NCBI RefSeq assembly: GCF_001570405.1
Contig: NZ_BBYM01000019.1
Coordinates: forward strand, 64,323 to 128,322
DNA: 64,000 bases
Reading direction: 5' to 3'
From: Microtetraspora niveoalba
GTDB lineage: Bacteria > Actinomycetota > Actinomycetes > Streptosporangiales > Streptosporangiaceae
Positions 1-8,390 of this stretch are shown piece by piece (position 1 is the first letter of the stretch; every line of letters starts with the position of its first letter). Below the pieces are notes generated by a model. That model was not told where the DNA came from. It did no database searches and was given only the letters and a program-made list of their open reading frames with translations. Position numbers and translations under genes: made by a program.

Positions 1-1011
1 GCCGTCGCCGCCTGCCTGAGCCGGCACACCGAAGGCGCGCCTCCCGAGACGCCGCGGCGGTGGCGCCGCCGCCTGGTCACGGATCTGTGGCGCTCCGGGG
101 CGTTCGTGGAGGCGGCCGTACTGCGCTGCGCCGACGGGGACGAGACGTGGCGGCCGCGCCCGCCCCTCGCGGTGGCGGTCGCCGCCAGGGACACCGGACA
201 CAGCGCGGAGGCGCTGGTCAACGCGGTCCTGGACCCCGGGCTCGGCCACGACGAGCCGGCCGCCCTGCTCGCGGTCGCGGTCGCGGAGACCCTGGTCCGC
301 GGTTCCTCCGACGGGCGCGACGCCGTGGAGCTGCTGGCCCCGTCGGTGTCGGGTCCGTGGGCGAAGCTCGGCGACCTGGCGGCGGACTATCACGCGCGGA
401 CGTTCGGCACCGAGGCCGCCGACCTGCTGAACGCCATCGCGGGCGAGCGCCGCCGGCGGCACGGGCTCGTCGCGGCGTGGGAGGCCGTGGACCTGGCGCT
501 GGAGCAGTCCCGTCCGGTGCCGGTGGACATCGACGGCGCGAAGCGCACGCACGCCGCGCTGTTCAAGGACAGCGGGATCTTCGGCATGCTGGGCGACGCG
601 GCGGCCCGGCGGGACGTGGCCGGGCTGCGGAACCTCGTCGCGACCTCCTTCCCCGGCGGGCACGACCCCGAGGAGCTGGTGGGCGGGCTGGTCGACGAGA
701 AGTGGCGCGAGGTCTCACAACGTTCCGATCTGCTCATGGGCATGTACCGGGGCAAGTACCTGGGCCGGCTGGCGAAGGTCGTGTCGTCCGTCCGGCGTCT
801 GACCGGCCTCGCCGCCGAGGAGCACCGGCTGCGCCACCGGCCCGCGCTGCTCGACGCCGCCCGCGCGCTCGCCGACGGCTTCCACGCGATGCGGGCGGAC
901 CTGGCCGCTGAGGCTGATCGGCTCGACCCCACGGCCGGGCCGGTCGTGGCCGCGGTCCTCGTGGACCTGGACCGGCTGTTCGCGGGCACCGAGCAGGAGG
1001 AGCATCAGTGA
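1..1011 (+). CDS. Unknown helical protein, 5'-truncated by the window edge
   Basis: The reading frame is open from base 1 to the TGA at 1009-1011, so the true start lies left of the window; the first internal ATG is at 106. At least 336 residues are visible. They are rich in Ala, Leu, Arg and Asp and look almost entirely alpha-helical, with no signal peptide, membrane segment or motif I recognise. The stop overlaps the next gene's GTG start (GTGA, 1008-1011), so the two are probably translated together and act together. The partner is a GHKL-ATPase protein, so this may be a sensor, adaptor or scaffold for it. That role is inferred from position only. Coding is certain from frame and codon bias; the function is unknown. 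Confidence 0.75.
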   Translation, partial: AVAACLSRHTEGAPPETPRRWRRRLVTDLWRSGAFVEAAVLRCADGDETWRPRPPLAVAVAARDTGHSAEALVNAVLDPGLGHDEPAALLAVAVAETLVRGSSDGRDAVELLAPSVSGPWAKLGDLAADYHARTFGTEAADLLNAIAGERRRRHGLVAAWEAVDLALEQSRPVPVDIDGAKRTHAALFKDSGIFGMLGDAAARRDVAGLRNLVATSFPGGHDPEELVGGLVDEKWREVSQRSDLLMGMYRGKYLGRLAKVVSSVRRLTGLAAEEHRLRHRPALLDAARALADGFHAMRADLAAEADRLDPTAGPVVAAVLVDLDRLFAGTEQEEHQ

Positions 1012-3512
1012 TCGACGACGTGGTGCGGGACTGGCCGGGCCTGTGGCGCCATCCCGACCTGGCCGCGGCCCTGACGCGGGACGAGGACCGGCCCGACCTG
1101 GCCGGGTTGCTCCTTCGCGGCCTGGCCGACCCGCTCACCGTCGAGGAGAGCGCCGGACGCCTGATCGCGGGCGGCGAGTTCGCGACCGCGGAGGAGCTGC
1201 ACCAGAGGGCGCGGCTCGCCGCGTCGGCCGCCAAGGAGATCGCCGACCGGCTGGACCGGGCCCGCGCCTCGGCGGCGGTCCGGATCGACCATGACGTCGC
1301 GGCGCTGAGGCGCAGGGCGGCGGGCGCGGGCGTCCCGCTGGAGGCGGACGTGCGCGGCCTGACCGAGGCGGCGTGGCGGCGGCTCGGGGACGCCGAGGCC
1401 ATGCTCGGCGAGCTGGACGCGACCGTGCGCGCGCTGGAGGAGGAGGCGACGCGGGAGCTGCGCCGGTCCCTCGCGGCGCGAGCCGCCGGCCTCGACCAGC
1501 GGGACCGCGCGGTCCGGGCGTGGATGGAGTCGTCCGAGGCGTGCGTCCAGGCCAGGGAGTTCGAGACGGCGCGGGCGCTCATCGGCGACGGCCCCCTCCA
1601 CCGTCACGCGGACACGGAGCCGCGGCTGGTGCCCCGGCTCAGGGAGGCCTGGCCGTACGACGAGGACGACCTCGAAACGATCATGTCGTGGTACTTCGAC
1701 CCGGCCGCGCCGTGCCCTCCGGGGTTCGCCGTCTGGCGTCCGGCGGAGGACGACGCGGCGGCGTGGGCGCTGCTCGGCGCCCTGCGCGACGCGGCGCGGG
1801 ACGTGAACCGGGACAGCGCGGGCGCGCTGCTCGGCGCCCTGCACGAGCTCCTCGGCACCGACCACCCCTGGCTGGAGCTGGACGACGCCGGACACGGGGT
1901 CATGACCAGGATCAGCCTTCCGGACAACCCGCGCCTGCCGTGCCTGTCCTTCCTCGGCAGGCGCGGGCTGGCCACCTGGGTCTCGAACCCGCGCCGCCCC
2001 CACGGCCCGCCGCCGTGCGACGACGGCCCGCTGCTGTGGATCTCCCCGTCCGTACGCGGGCACCACGTGATCGCTGACCGGGCGTCGACGCGCGGCGTCG
2101 CCATGCTCGACGCCGCCTTCCTCCTGCGGCTCGCCGCACCGCTCGACGGGCGGCGGGTGGAGCCGCCGGTGCGGCTGGTCAACCTGCTGCGCGCGGTCTG
2201 CGCCCGCCTGTCCCCCGACCAGGTCATGAACTGGCGCGAGGCGGCCCGGCACTCGCGGCGGCACCACCTCTCCTGGCTGCTCCACCTGCTCGGCGTCTCG
2301 GCGGACGGCGTGACGGTGGACGCGGTGCGCTACGAGACGGGCGGCAGCCCCGCCGTCCTGCGCGGGTTGCTGAACGAGGCGCTGCCGGAGCCCCGGCACG
2401 ATCGGCCGCGCGCGATGACGCTGGACCTGGCCCTGCTCAACGAGCTGCGCGAACGCGACGCGTGGCGGACCGCCGCGGCCGCGGAACTGCTCGCCCCGCA
2501 CGCCGGCGACCGCGTCGCGATGGCCCTGCTGTGGACCGCGGCCGACTTCGACGACGACGAGTTCACGCTCGGCGACCTGTGCCAGGGCCTCAGGTCGATC
2601 ACCGAGGCCGAGGTGGCGGAGGTCGTCGCCGAGTCGGAGCTGCCCGGCGCCGCCGAGTCCCTCGTACGGGCGGGGCTGTTCGAGAGGGCGCCGGGCGGGC
2701 GCCTCCGGCTCCCGCAGAACGGGATCCGCAGGCTGCTCGCCGAGAGGCGGCCCGGCCACGTGCCGCGCGATCAGGCGGTGCTCGCCGCGAGGGACGTCTA
2801 CGAGGACTACCGTGACACCGCCGCGCGCCGCATCGCCGGTGTCGGGGACCGGATCGTCCGCATGATCGGGCACAAGATGAACGGCAGGCGCGCGGTGCTC
2901 AGGAGCGCGCTGGAAGACGGCCGCGCCGAGCAGGCGCTGAGCGTGGTCGACTCGCTGCCGTCCATCCACGAGCTGTACGCCAGGGCGACGGCCCCGGAGC
3001 GGCCGTGCCGGCTGACCGAGATCCTGAGGAACCCGCTGAGCGTGGCACAGGGCGACAGCGAGGGCATGCTCCGGTGCGAGCTCACCGGCGGTGACGGGAT
3101 GTTCGTCCACGCGAACCCCTGGCTGCTCGGCGAGTGCTTCTTCAACCTGTTCGACAACGCCCGGCTGGCCGTACGGGAGACGGGGCGCGAGTTCGGCACG
3201 ATCAGGGTGACGGTCGCCGTCCGGGCGGACGCCCCGGACCTGTGCGTGATCGATGTCGAGGACTCCGGCGTCGGGCTCTCAGCGGAGGACCAGGAGCGGC
3301 TGGCGCGCGGGGACCGGTTCAGCACCCACGGCGGCAGCGGAGTCGGGTTCCGCACCGCCCGGTCGTGGTTCCGCGCCTTCCGCGGGCGGCTGGAGATCGC
3401 GGGCAGGTCCGCCGCCCTGGGCGGCGCCCACCTGCGGGTGACGCTTCCGCTGACCGCTCCCCCGTCCGCTCCCCCGTCCGCCGCCTCGGCCGCTCCCCCG
3501 TCCGGGACGTGA
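1008..3512 (+). CDS. Large cytosolic histidine-kinase-like protein with C-terminal GHKL ATPase
   Basis: An 834-residue protein starting at GTG 1008, overlapping the previous stop by 4 bp. The last ~145 residues are a GHKL ATPase: an N-box with Asn713 and Asn717 (NLFDNA), a G1 box Asp752-Ser-Gly-Val-Gly756, and a G2 box GGSGVG at 775-780. Just upstream, His622 in IGHKMN lies in a helical hairpin placed like a DHp phosphoacceptor; this assignment is tentative. The first ~550 residues lack transmembrane, PAS or GAF features. Residues ~60-170 look coiled-coil, and residues ~520-600 resemble a winged helix. A receiver protein is encoded convergently at 3553-4824, making it a natural phosphorelay partner. 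The ATPase assignment is firm; kinase activity and input signal are inferred. The C-terminal tail is a Pro/Ala/Ser repeat. Confidence 0.8.
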   Translation: MIDDVVRDWPGLWRHPDLAAALTRDEDRPDLAGLLLRGLADPLTVEESAGRLIAGGEFATAEELHQRARLAASAAKEIADRLDRARASAAVRIDHDVAALRRRAAGAGVPLEADVRGLTEAAWRRLGDAEAMLGELDATVRALEEEATRELRRSLAARAAGLDQRDRAVRAWMESSEACVQAREFETARALIGDGPLHRHADTEPRLVPRLREAWPYDEDDLETIMSWYFDPAAPCPPGFAVWRPAEDDAAAWALLGALRDAARDVNRDSAGALLGALHELLGTDHPWLELDDAGHGVMTRISLPDNPRLPCLSFLGRRGLATWVSNPRRPHGPPPCDDGPLLWISPSVRGHHVIADRASTRGVAMLDAAFLLRLAAPLDGRRVEPPVRLVNLLRAVCARLSPDQVMNWREAARHSRRHHLSWLLHLLGVSADGVTVDAVRYETGGSPAVLRGLLNEALPEPRHDRPRAMTLDLALLNELRERDAWRTAAAAELLAPHAGDRVAMALLWTAADFDDDEFTLGDLCQGLRSITEAEVAEVVAESELPGAAESLVRAGLFERAPGGRLRLPQNGIRRLLAERRPGHVPRDQAVLAARDVYEDYRDTAARRIAGVGDRIVRMIGHKMNGRRAVLRSALEDGRAEQALSVVDSLPSIHELYARATAPERPCRLTEILRNPLSVAQGDSEGMLRCELTGGDGMFVHANPWLLGECFFNLFDNARLAVRETGREFGTIRVTVAVRADAPDLCVIDVEDSGVGLSAEDQERLARGDRFSTHGGSGVGFRTARSWFRAFRGRLEIAGRSAALGGAHLRVTLPLTAPPSAPPSAASAAPPSGT

Positions 3513-3552
3513 CCCGCCCGGCGTCCCGGGCGCGGCGGCGCGGCGGCCGGGC

Positions 3553-4824
3553 TCAGGGGTGCATCCGCCACTCGTGCCGGAACCGTCTCACGAGGCGCTC
3601 GGCGACGTCGAAGGCGCCGTAGCGGACCTCGTGGTCGGCCTCCTGGTACTTCGCCCCCGCCCCGGCCAGCCGCCCGGCCCCGACACTGCCGTCCGGCAGG
3701 CTCTCCCGGCGCCTGCGGACCTCCCGCCACGCCGACGCCAGGAAGACCTCCAGGCGCTTGCGCCGTGCGGTCTCGTCCTCGTCCGTCAGCAGCCTGGCGG
3801 CCTCGCGAACGCCCTCGTGCCAGGCCGGGTTGGTCTTGGGCACGATGTCGACCAGGCGGTACTCCTCCATCGTGGCCTGCTGGCGACGGTGGCTGACGTC
3901 GGTCGCGTTCGCGGTGACCAGCGCGGCCGGGACGTCGGTGAAGTCGCGCAGGTGCGCGGCGATGACGTACCCCCTCCGGTCGTTCAGGGTGCCGGTCAGG
4001 TGGAGGTCGATCAGCGCGCCGTCGAACGTGTGCAGCCGGGGGTCGTCGATCATCCGCTCCCACTGCTCCAGCACGTCCTCCCCGGTGAGCAGGGTGCAGT
4101 CGTAGTACGGCCTGAGCAACCTGTGGATGTCCCGGCCGACCTCCACGTCGTCGTCCACGATCAACAGGCGCTTGCGGCCTCCCGGCCTGATCCGGTCGAC
4201 GATCGGGTCGTGCGGGAAGCAGGCCGTGAAGGCGCCCAGCCGGTCGAGGGCCGCGCGCGCGGCCGGGTCCATCGCGAGGACGTGCCGGACGAGGGTGTCC
4301 CGCGCCTCGATGAGGGGGCGCCACCAGTGCGCGGCGACGCCGGGGTGGATCTCGCGCGGATCCGCCCGCCACAGGCCCATCAGTTCGTCGATCCGCCCGG
4401 GCCCCGTGTCCCGGAGCCCTTGCACGCCCTCCACGAACCGGATCGCGTCCACCCGGCAGCGGGCGGGATCGAGCCGGTAGCAGAGCCGGCCGCCGCTTCT
4501 CAGCGACTCGACCGGCACCCCGAACTTCGTCTTGAGATCGCTGGCGTGCTTCTCGACCGTCTGCTCCTTGATGCCCTTGCCCTGTTTGAGGCTCTCCCAG
4601 AGGTCGCGGCGGGGAACGGGGCGGCCCGCGAGGGCGAGGAGGAGCAGGACGGCGGCGGGCCGGCCGGCGAGCGCGACCACCTCTCCGCCGACGCGAACGT
4701 TGATCTCACCGAGTACGGCGATTTCGACCGATGGGACCTGATCCACATTCCCACAGTAAAACAGGCCGGGAATATCCGCTGAAATGGCGGTGAAATCGAC
4801 CGGGAGCCCCGAGCTGCGATTCAT
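3553..4824 (-). CDS. SARP-type winged-helix regulator with C-terminal receiver domain
   Basis: A 423-residue protein. Residues ~32-120 form an OmpR/SARP-like winged helix (LGEINVRV near the start, then RRDLWESL and EKHASDLKTKFG). A helical stretch to ~200 resembles a short BTAD-like linker. Residues ~217-345 are a receiver with acidic Asp224-226, phosphoacceptor Asp273 (ALIDLHL), Thr304 and Lys330, so the phosphorylation site is intact. This order (DNA-binding first, receiver last) is the reverse of classical response regulators. The ATG at 4824 is preferred over GTG 4746 because codons 1-9 are recognisably conserved in the decayed copy near 12504. It converges with the GHKL protein and diverges from the TIR/NDT-S1 gene, which it may regulate. 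Domain calls are firm; targets are inferred. Confidence 0.82.
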   Translation of the reverse strand: MNRSSGLPVDFTAISADIPGLFYCGNVDQVPSVEIAVLGEINVRVGGEVVALAGRPAAVLLLLALAGRPVPRRDLWESLKQGKGIKEQTVEKHASDLKTKFGVPVESLRSGGRLCYRLDPARCRVDAIRFVEGVQGLRDTGPGRIDELMGLWRADPREIHPGVAAHWWRPLIEARDTLVRHVLAMDPAARAALDRLGAFTACFPHDPIVDRIRPGGRKRLLIVDDDVEVGRDIHRLLRPYYDCTLLTGEDVLEQWERMIDDPRLHTFDGALIDLHLTGTLNDRRGYVIAAHLRDFTDVPAALVTANATDVSHRRQQATMEEYRLVDIVPKTNPAWHEGVREAARLLTDEDETARRKRLEVFLASAWREVRRRRESLPDGSVGAGRLAGAGAKYQEADHEVRYGAFDVAERLVRRFRHEWRMHP

Positions 4825-4924
4825 CCCGCTTTCAGGACACGTCCGCTGCTATTTCAGCCCGCCGGAGCCACCATCTGCGTATGGGCCTGTCAGGAGGCCG
4901 CAACCAGGAAAGAGGGCAAAGCAC
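4825..4924 (+). promoter_or_regulatory. Divergent promoter/operator region between the receiver gene and the TIR/NDT-S1 gene
   Basis: This 100-bp gap between divergent starts must hold both promoters. Around it lie GCTGAAAT at 4778-4785 and its inverted copy ATTTCAGC at 4851-4858, a possible operator pair overlapping the 5' end of the receiver gene. The block 4801-4856 recurs at about 82% identity at 12481-12536. An AGGAAAGAGG ribosome site sits just before the ATG at 4925. I see no canonical -35/-10 pair with confidence. Confidence 0.45.
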
Positions 4925-6214
4925 ATGAACGAGAAGGGGCTCACGAGGGACCGGGAAATGGTCCAGGGGAACGTCTTCGTCGCCATGCCGTACGGCGTGA
5001 AGGCGTGCCACGGGGATCCGGCCTTCAACTTCGACGACTTCTACCGCGACGTCTACAGCGAGATCATCACCGAGATCGGCCTGACGCCGGTCCGGGCGGA
5101 CTCGATCTACGGCGCGGGCACGGTCGACGAGAGCATCTGGCGCGGCATGCAGGAGGCCGAGATCGTCCTCGTCGACTTCTCCACCCGGTGCGCGAACGTG
5201 ATGCTGGAGTACGGCCAGTGCCGGATGCTCAACAAGAAGATGGTCTACCTCACGCAGGACGAGGCCGACATCCCCAGCAACGTCCGCGGCCTGCGGTACA
5301 TCCGCTACGACGACGACTGGCGCAGCATCACGAAGATGCGCACGGAGCTGCGGAACCAGCTCCTCGCGCTGCGCAGGGAGCCGAACGTCGAGATGAAGCT
5401 GGTCCCGATGCCGACCGGCGGCACCGTGCCGGCCCCGGCCACCGTGCTCAACGTGACCGAGGACCTGGTCGTCGTGACCACCGAGGGCGGGCGGCTCGGC
5501 GTGCTCGCCGCCACGGACGTGGACTACGCGCGGATCCTCCCCGACATGCGGCGCAGGTTCTCGGTCGGCGAGCGCCTCAGCGGCGCCTTCGCCACCGACG
5601 CCGAGGGCGGCCAGCGCTACACCCTGCTGGCCGGCAGGCAGAACCCGTGGCCCGCGCTGACCAGGGACTACGCCCCCGGGCGGGTCTTCACCGGCCAGGT
5701 GTGCAACGTCGTCCCCGGGGTGGGCGCCTTCGTGCGGGTCGCGCACGGCGTGAACGGGAGGGTCCCCGCGTACTTCCTCGCCGACCTGCCGGCCGTCGGG
5801 GTCGGCACGGAGATGGAGGTCATGGTCGACCGGATCGACGCCGAGAGGCGCAACATCCTGCTCGCGCCGGTCGGGGCGGGGCGGCACCGCCCCGCGGGCA
5901 GGCCGTCCGCCTCCCCGGAGCGCCGGGACACGGTGAGCGGGCCGCGGGTCGGCGAGCGCCTGGACGGCGAGGTCACCAAGGCCGAGCCGGAGAACGGCCG
6001 CTCCGGCGGCTACGTCCTCCTGAAGGTGCCCGGCCGCGAGCGCCCGGTGATGCTCCACTGCAGCCGGATGTCCGCCGAGCTCCGCGCCGACCTCAACCGG
6101 AACGAGATCGAGATCGGCGAGCTGATCTACGTCGAGGTGGTCGGGGTCGACCCGGTCCGCGACCGCGTGACCGTCCGCGACATCCCCGAGGAGGCCGCGG
6201 CCGACGCCGCCTGA
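4925..6214 (+). CDS. TIR/nucleoside-deoxyribosyltransferase-like domain fused to S1-type OB repeats
   Basis: A 429-residue protein starting at ATG 4925 (AGGAAAGAGG upstream); an earlier in-frame ATG at 4784 lies inside the neighbour's coding region and lacks a good ribosome site. Residues ~16-160 are a Rossmannoid domain opening with VFVAMPYG, followed by ESIWRGMQEAEIVLVDFS and Asn91-x3-Glu95-Tyr-Gly97. This is the pattern of the nucleoside 2-deoxyribosyltransferase/TIR-like superfamily, where the Glu is usually catalytic on a glycosidic bond. Three OB/S1-like units follow: about 168-242, 250-317 (FTGQVCNVVPGVGAFVRV) and 341-420. S1 domains bind RNA, so an RNA-recruited or ribosome-associated NAD/nucleotide hydrolase is possible. 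No membrane segment is present. Family placement is fairly secure; activity is inferred. Confidence 0.78.
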   Translation: MNEKGLTRDREMVQGNVFVAMPYGVKACHGDPAFNFDDFYRDVYSEIITEIGLTPVRADSIYGAGTVDESIWRGMQEAEIVLVDFSTRCANVMLEYGQCRMLNKKMVYLTQDEADIPSNVRGLRYIRYDDDWRSITKMRTELRNQLLALRREPNVEMKLVPMPTGGTVPAPATVLNVTEDLVVVTTEGGRLGVLAATDVDYARILPDMRRRFSVGERLSGAFATDAEGGQRYTLLAGRQNPWPALTRDYAPGRVFTGQVCNVVPGVGAFVRVAHGVNGRVPAYFLADLPAVGVGTEMEVMVDRIDAERRNILLAPVGAGRHRPAGRPSASPERRDTVSGPRVGERLDGEVTKAEPENGRSGGYVLLKVPGRERPVMLHCSRMSAELRADLNRNEIEIGELIYVEVVGVDPVRDRVTVRDIPEEAAADAA

Positions 6215-6230
6215 TCAACCTCCGCCGTCG

Positions 6231-7232
6231 TCAGATTCCCGCGTTGTGGCAGGCGAGGTGGTGGCCGTCGCCGACCTCGCGCAGCAGCGGCTCCTCCTCG
6301 GCGCAGCGCGCGGTGGCCAGCGGACAGCGGGTGCGGAACCGGCACCCGCTGGGCGGGTTCAGCGGCGACGGCAGCTCGACGGTCCCGTCCCCGGCGACGC
6401 CGGGCGCGGGCCGGTCGGCGGTCCCCGCGCCGAGGTCGGCCTCGGGCACCGAGGCGAGCAGCAGCCGCGTGTACGGATGCAGGGCCGAGGCGGCGAGCCC
6501 GGCCGACGGCGTGACCTCGCACACCTTGCCGAGGTACATCACCATGATCCGGTCGCTGATGTTCTTCACCACGGCGAGGTCGTGCGCGATGAAGACCATG
6601 CTCAGGCCGTAGCGCGTCTTGGTCTCCTCCAGCAGGTTGAGGATCTGGGCCTGCACGGAGACGTCGAGGCTGGAGACGGGCTCGTCGCAGATCAGCACCC
6701 GGGGGTCGAGCATGAGCGCGCGGGCGATGCAGATCCGCTGGCACTGCCCGCCGGACAACTCGTGCGGCCGCCGGTCCCACACGACGGCCGGGTCGAGCCC
6801 GACCGACGCGATCATCGACTCGACCTGGTCCCGGCTCGGCCGGGTGCCCCAGATCGACAGGCCCTCGGCGACGAGGTCCTTGACCCTGCGGCGCGGGTTC
6901 AGCGAGGAGACCGGGTCCTGCAGGATCATCTGCATCTTCCTGCGCCGGGTGCGCAACGCCCTCGGCGGCAGTCCGGTCAGCTCGGTCCCGTCCAGCAGCA
7001 CGGAGCCCGACGTGGGCGGCGGGAGCTGCATCACGGCGCGTCCGGCGCTGGACTTGCCGCACCCGGACTCGCCCAGGATGCCCAGGGTCTCGCCGTCGAG
7101 CAGGTCGAAGCTCACCCCGGAGACCGCGTGCACCGTCTGCCCGCGCCCGGCCGGGAACCGTACGACGAGGTCGTCGACGACCAGGACGCGGTCCTGGCCG
7201 GAGCGCATGTGGGCGGTGCCGGTGCCGGCCAT
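6231..7232 (-). CDS. Oligopeptide/dipeptide ABC transporter ATPase (OppF/DppF type)
   Basis: A 333-residue cytoplasmic ATPase energising the importer. It has Walker A GESGCGKSS, a Q-loop at ILQDPVSSLNPR (the DPxxSLNPR signature typical of Opp/Dpp ATPases), the ABC signature LSGGQ, Walker B VLICDEPVSSLD and H-loop IAHDLA. The C-terminal Cys-bearing tail (CRFRTRCPLA) is the oligopeptide-transporter extension that often binds an iron-sulfur cluster. The start ATG at 7232 shares one base with the previous stop (TGATG), so it is translationally coupled to the sister ATPase. It is the last gene of a five-gene operon on the minus strand. Confidence 0.92.
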   Translation of the reverse strand: MAGTGTAHMRSGQDRVLVVDDLVVRFPAGRGQTVHAVSGVSFDLLDGETLGILGESGCGKSSAGRAVMQLPPPTSGSVLLDGTELTGLPPRALRTRRRKMQMILQDPVSSLNPRRRVKDLVAEGLSIWGTRPSRDQVESMIASVGLDPAVVWDRRPHELSGGQCQRICIARALMLDPRVLICDEPVSSLDVSVQAQILNLLEETKTRYGLSMVFIAHDLAVVKNISDRIMVMYLGKVCEVTPSAGLAASALHPYTRLLLASVPEADLGAGTADRPAPGVAGDGTVELPSPLNPPSGCRFRTRCPLATARCAEEEPLLREVGDGHHLACHNAGI

Positions 7233-8383
7233 CAGGAGCCTCCTGCGGTGACGGGACGGACGGGATGGTGGCAGGCGAAAACGCGGGCCCCCTCGCCGCC
7301 GGGCTCGGAGCCGGACACGCGCGCGGCCTCCCGGCCGTTCCCTGGGCCGTTCTCCGGTCCGCCCCCCGGGCCGGGCTCTGGGCCGAGCACCGGTGACGCC
7401 TGCCGGCAGTCCTCCCGCGCGTACCGGCAGCGCGGCGCGAAGCGGCACCCGGGCGGGGGCGCGACCATGTCCGGCGGCGCGCCGCCGATCGCCTCCAGCC
7501 GCGAGTGCGGCGGGTGGTGCAGGCGCGGGACCGACGCCAGCAGCGCCTCCGTGTACGGATGACGCGGGGCGGCGAACAGGGCGTCCGCCGCGGCGAGCTC
7601 CACGATCCGTCCGGCGTACATCACGGCGACCCGGTCGGCGCGCCCGGCGACGACCTGGAGGTTGTGGCTGACCAGGATGATCGCCATGCCGAGCTCGTCC
7701 TGGAGCCGCCCGAGCAGGTCGAGGATCTGCTTCTGCACGGTCACGTCGAGCGCGGTGGTCGGCTCGTCGGCGATGAGCAGCTTGGGGGAGTTGGCGAGCG
7801 CCATGGCGATGACCACGCGCTGCCGCATCCCGCCGGACAGCTCGTGCGGGTACTGGTCGAGCCGGCGCGCGGGCTCGGGGATGCCCACCAGGCGCAGCAG
7901 TTCCTCGGCGCGGGCGCGGGCGGCGGCCCGGGAGAGCCCGCCGTGCCCGCGCAGGCTCTCGGTCAGGTGGAGGCCGATCTTCTTGACCGGGTTGAGCGCG
8001 GTCATCGGGTCCTGGAAGACCATGCCGACGCCGGTCCCCCACAACTCGCGCCGCGCGGCGGCGGTGAGGGCGTGGACGTCGGCGCCGTCCACGAGCACCC
8101 GGCCGGAGACCGTCATGGTGGAGCCGGTGGTGTAGAGGCCCATGATCGTACGGCCGAGCACGGACTTGCCCGATCCGGACTCGCCGACGATGCCGAGGGT
8201 CTCCCCCGCGTCGAGCGTGAGGGAGACGCCGTCCACCGCCTTCATGTCCCCGCGCGGGGTGTGGATCTCGGTGCGCAGGTCGTCGACGACCAGCAGCGGG
8301 GCCCGTCCGGCGTCCGGAGCGCGGTGGCCCGAGGTGTGGTGGCCCGAGGTGTGGTGGCCCGAGGTGTGGTGGCGCTGACTCAT
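7232..8383 (-). CDS. Oligopeptide/dipeptide ABC transporter ATPase (OppD/DppD type) with His-rich N-terminus
   Basis: A 383-residue ATPase with Walker A GESGSGKSV, signature LSGGMRQR, Walker B LLIADEPTTALD and H-loop VSHNL. The C-terminal oligopeptide domain carries CRFAPRCRYA. It pairs with the downstream ATPase to form the heterodimeric motor. Oddities: the N-terminus before the ATPase core contains a tandem His-Thr-Ser-Gly-His repeat encoded by three perfect 15-bp units, and there is a Gly/Pro-rich linker near the C-terminus. The His repeat could bind metal or be neutral expansion. The stop overlaps the next ATG (TGATG). Confidence 0.92.
   Translation of the reverse strand: MSQRHHTSGHHTSGHHTSGHRAPDAGRAPLLVVDDLRTEIHTPRGDMKAVDGVSLTLDAGETLGIVGESGSGKSVLGRTIMGLYTTGSTMTVSGRVLVDGADVHALTAAARRELWGTGVGMVFQDPMTALNPVKKIGLHLTESLRGHGGLSRAAARARAEELLRLVGIPEPARRLDQYPHELSGGMRQRVVIAMALANSPKLLIADEPTTALDVTVQKQILDLLGRLQDELGMAIILVSHNLQVVAGRADRVAVMYAGRIVELAAADALFAAPRHPYTEALLASVPRLHHPPHSRLEAIGGAPPDMVAPPPGCRFAPRCRYAREDCRQASPVLGPEPGPGGGPENGPGNGREAARVSGSEPGGEGARVFACHHPVRPVTAGGS
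8323..8367. repeat. Three perfect 15-bp tandem repeats within the OppD-type gene
   Basis: The unit GGTGGCCCGAGGTGT is present three times head to tail (8323, 8338, 8353) and encodes the repeated His-Thr-Ser-Gly-His on the minus strand. The unit length is a multiple of three, so copy-number change keeps the frame. Confidence 0.95.
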
Positions 8384-8390
8384 GGCACTC

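Noticed and set aside
1008-3512. Possibility that the GHKL protein is an MutL/Hsp90/gyrase-type ATPase
   Set aside because: The N-box and G2 spacing, the C-terminal location and the nearby receiver protein fit histidine-kinase ATPases better; no MutL, Hsp90 or gyrase companion domain is present.
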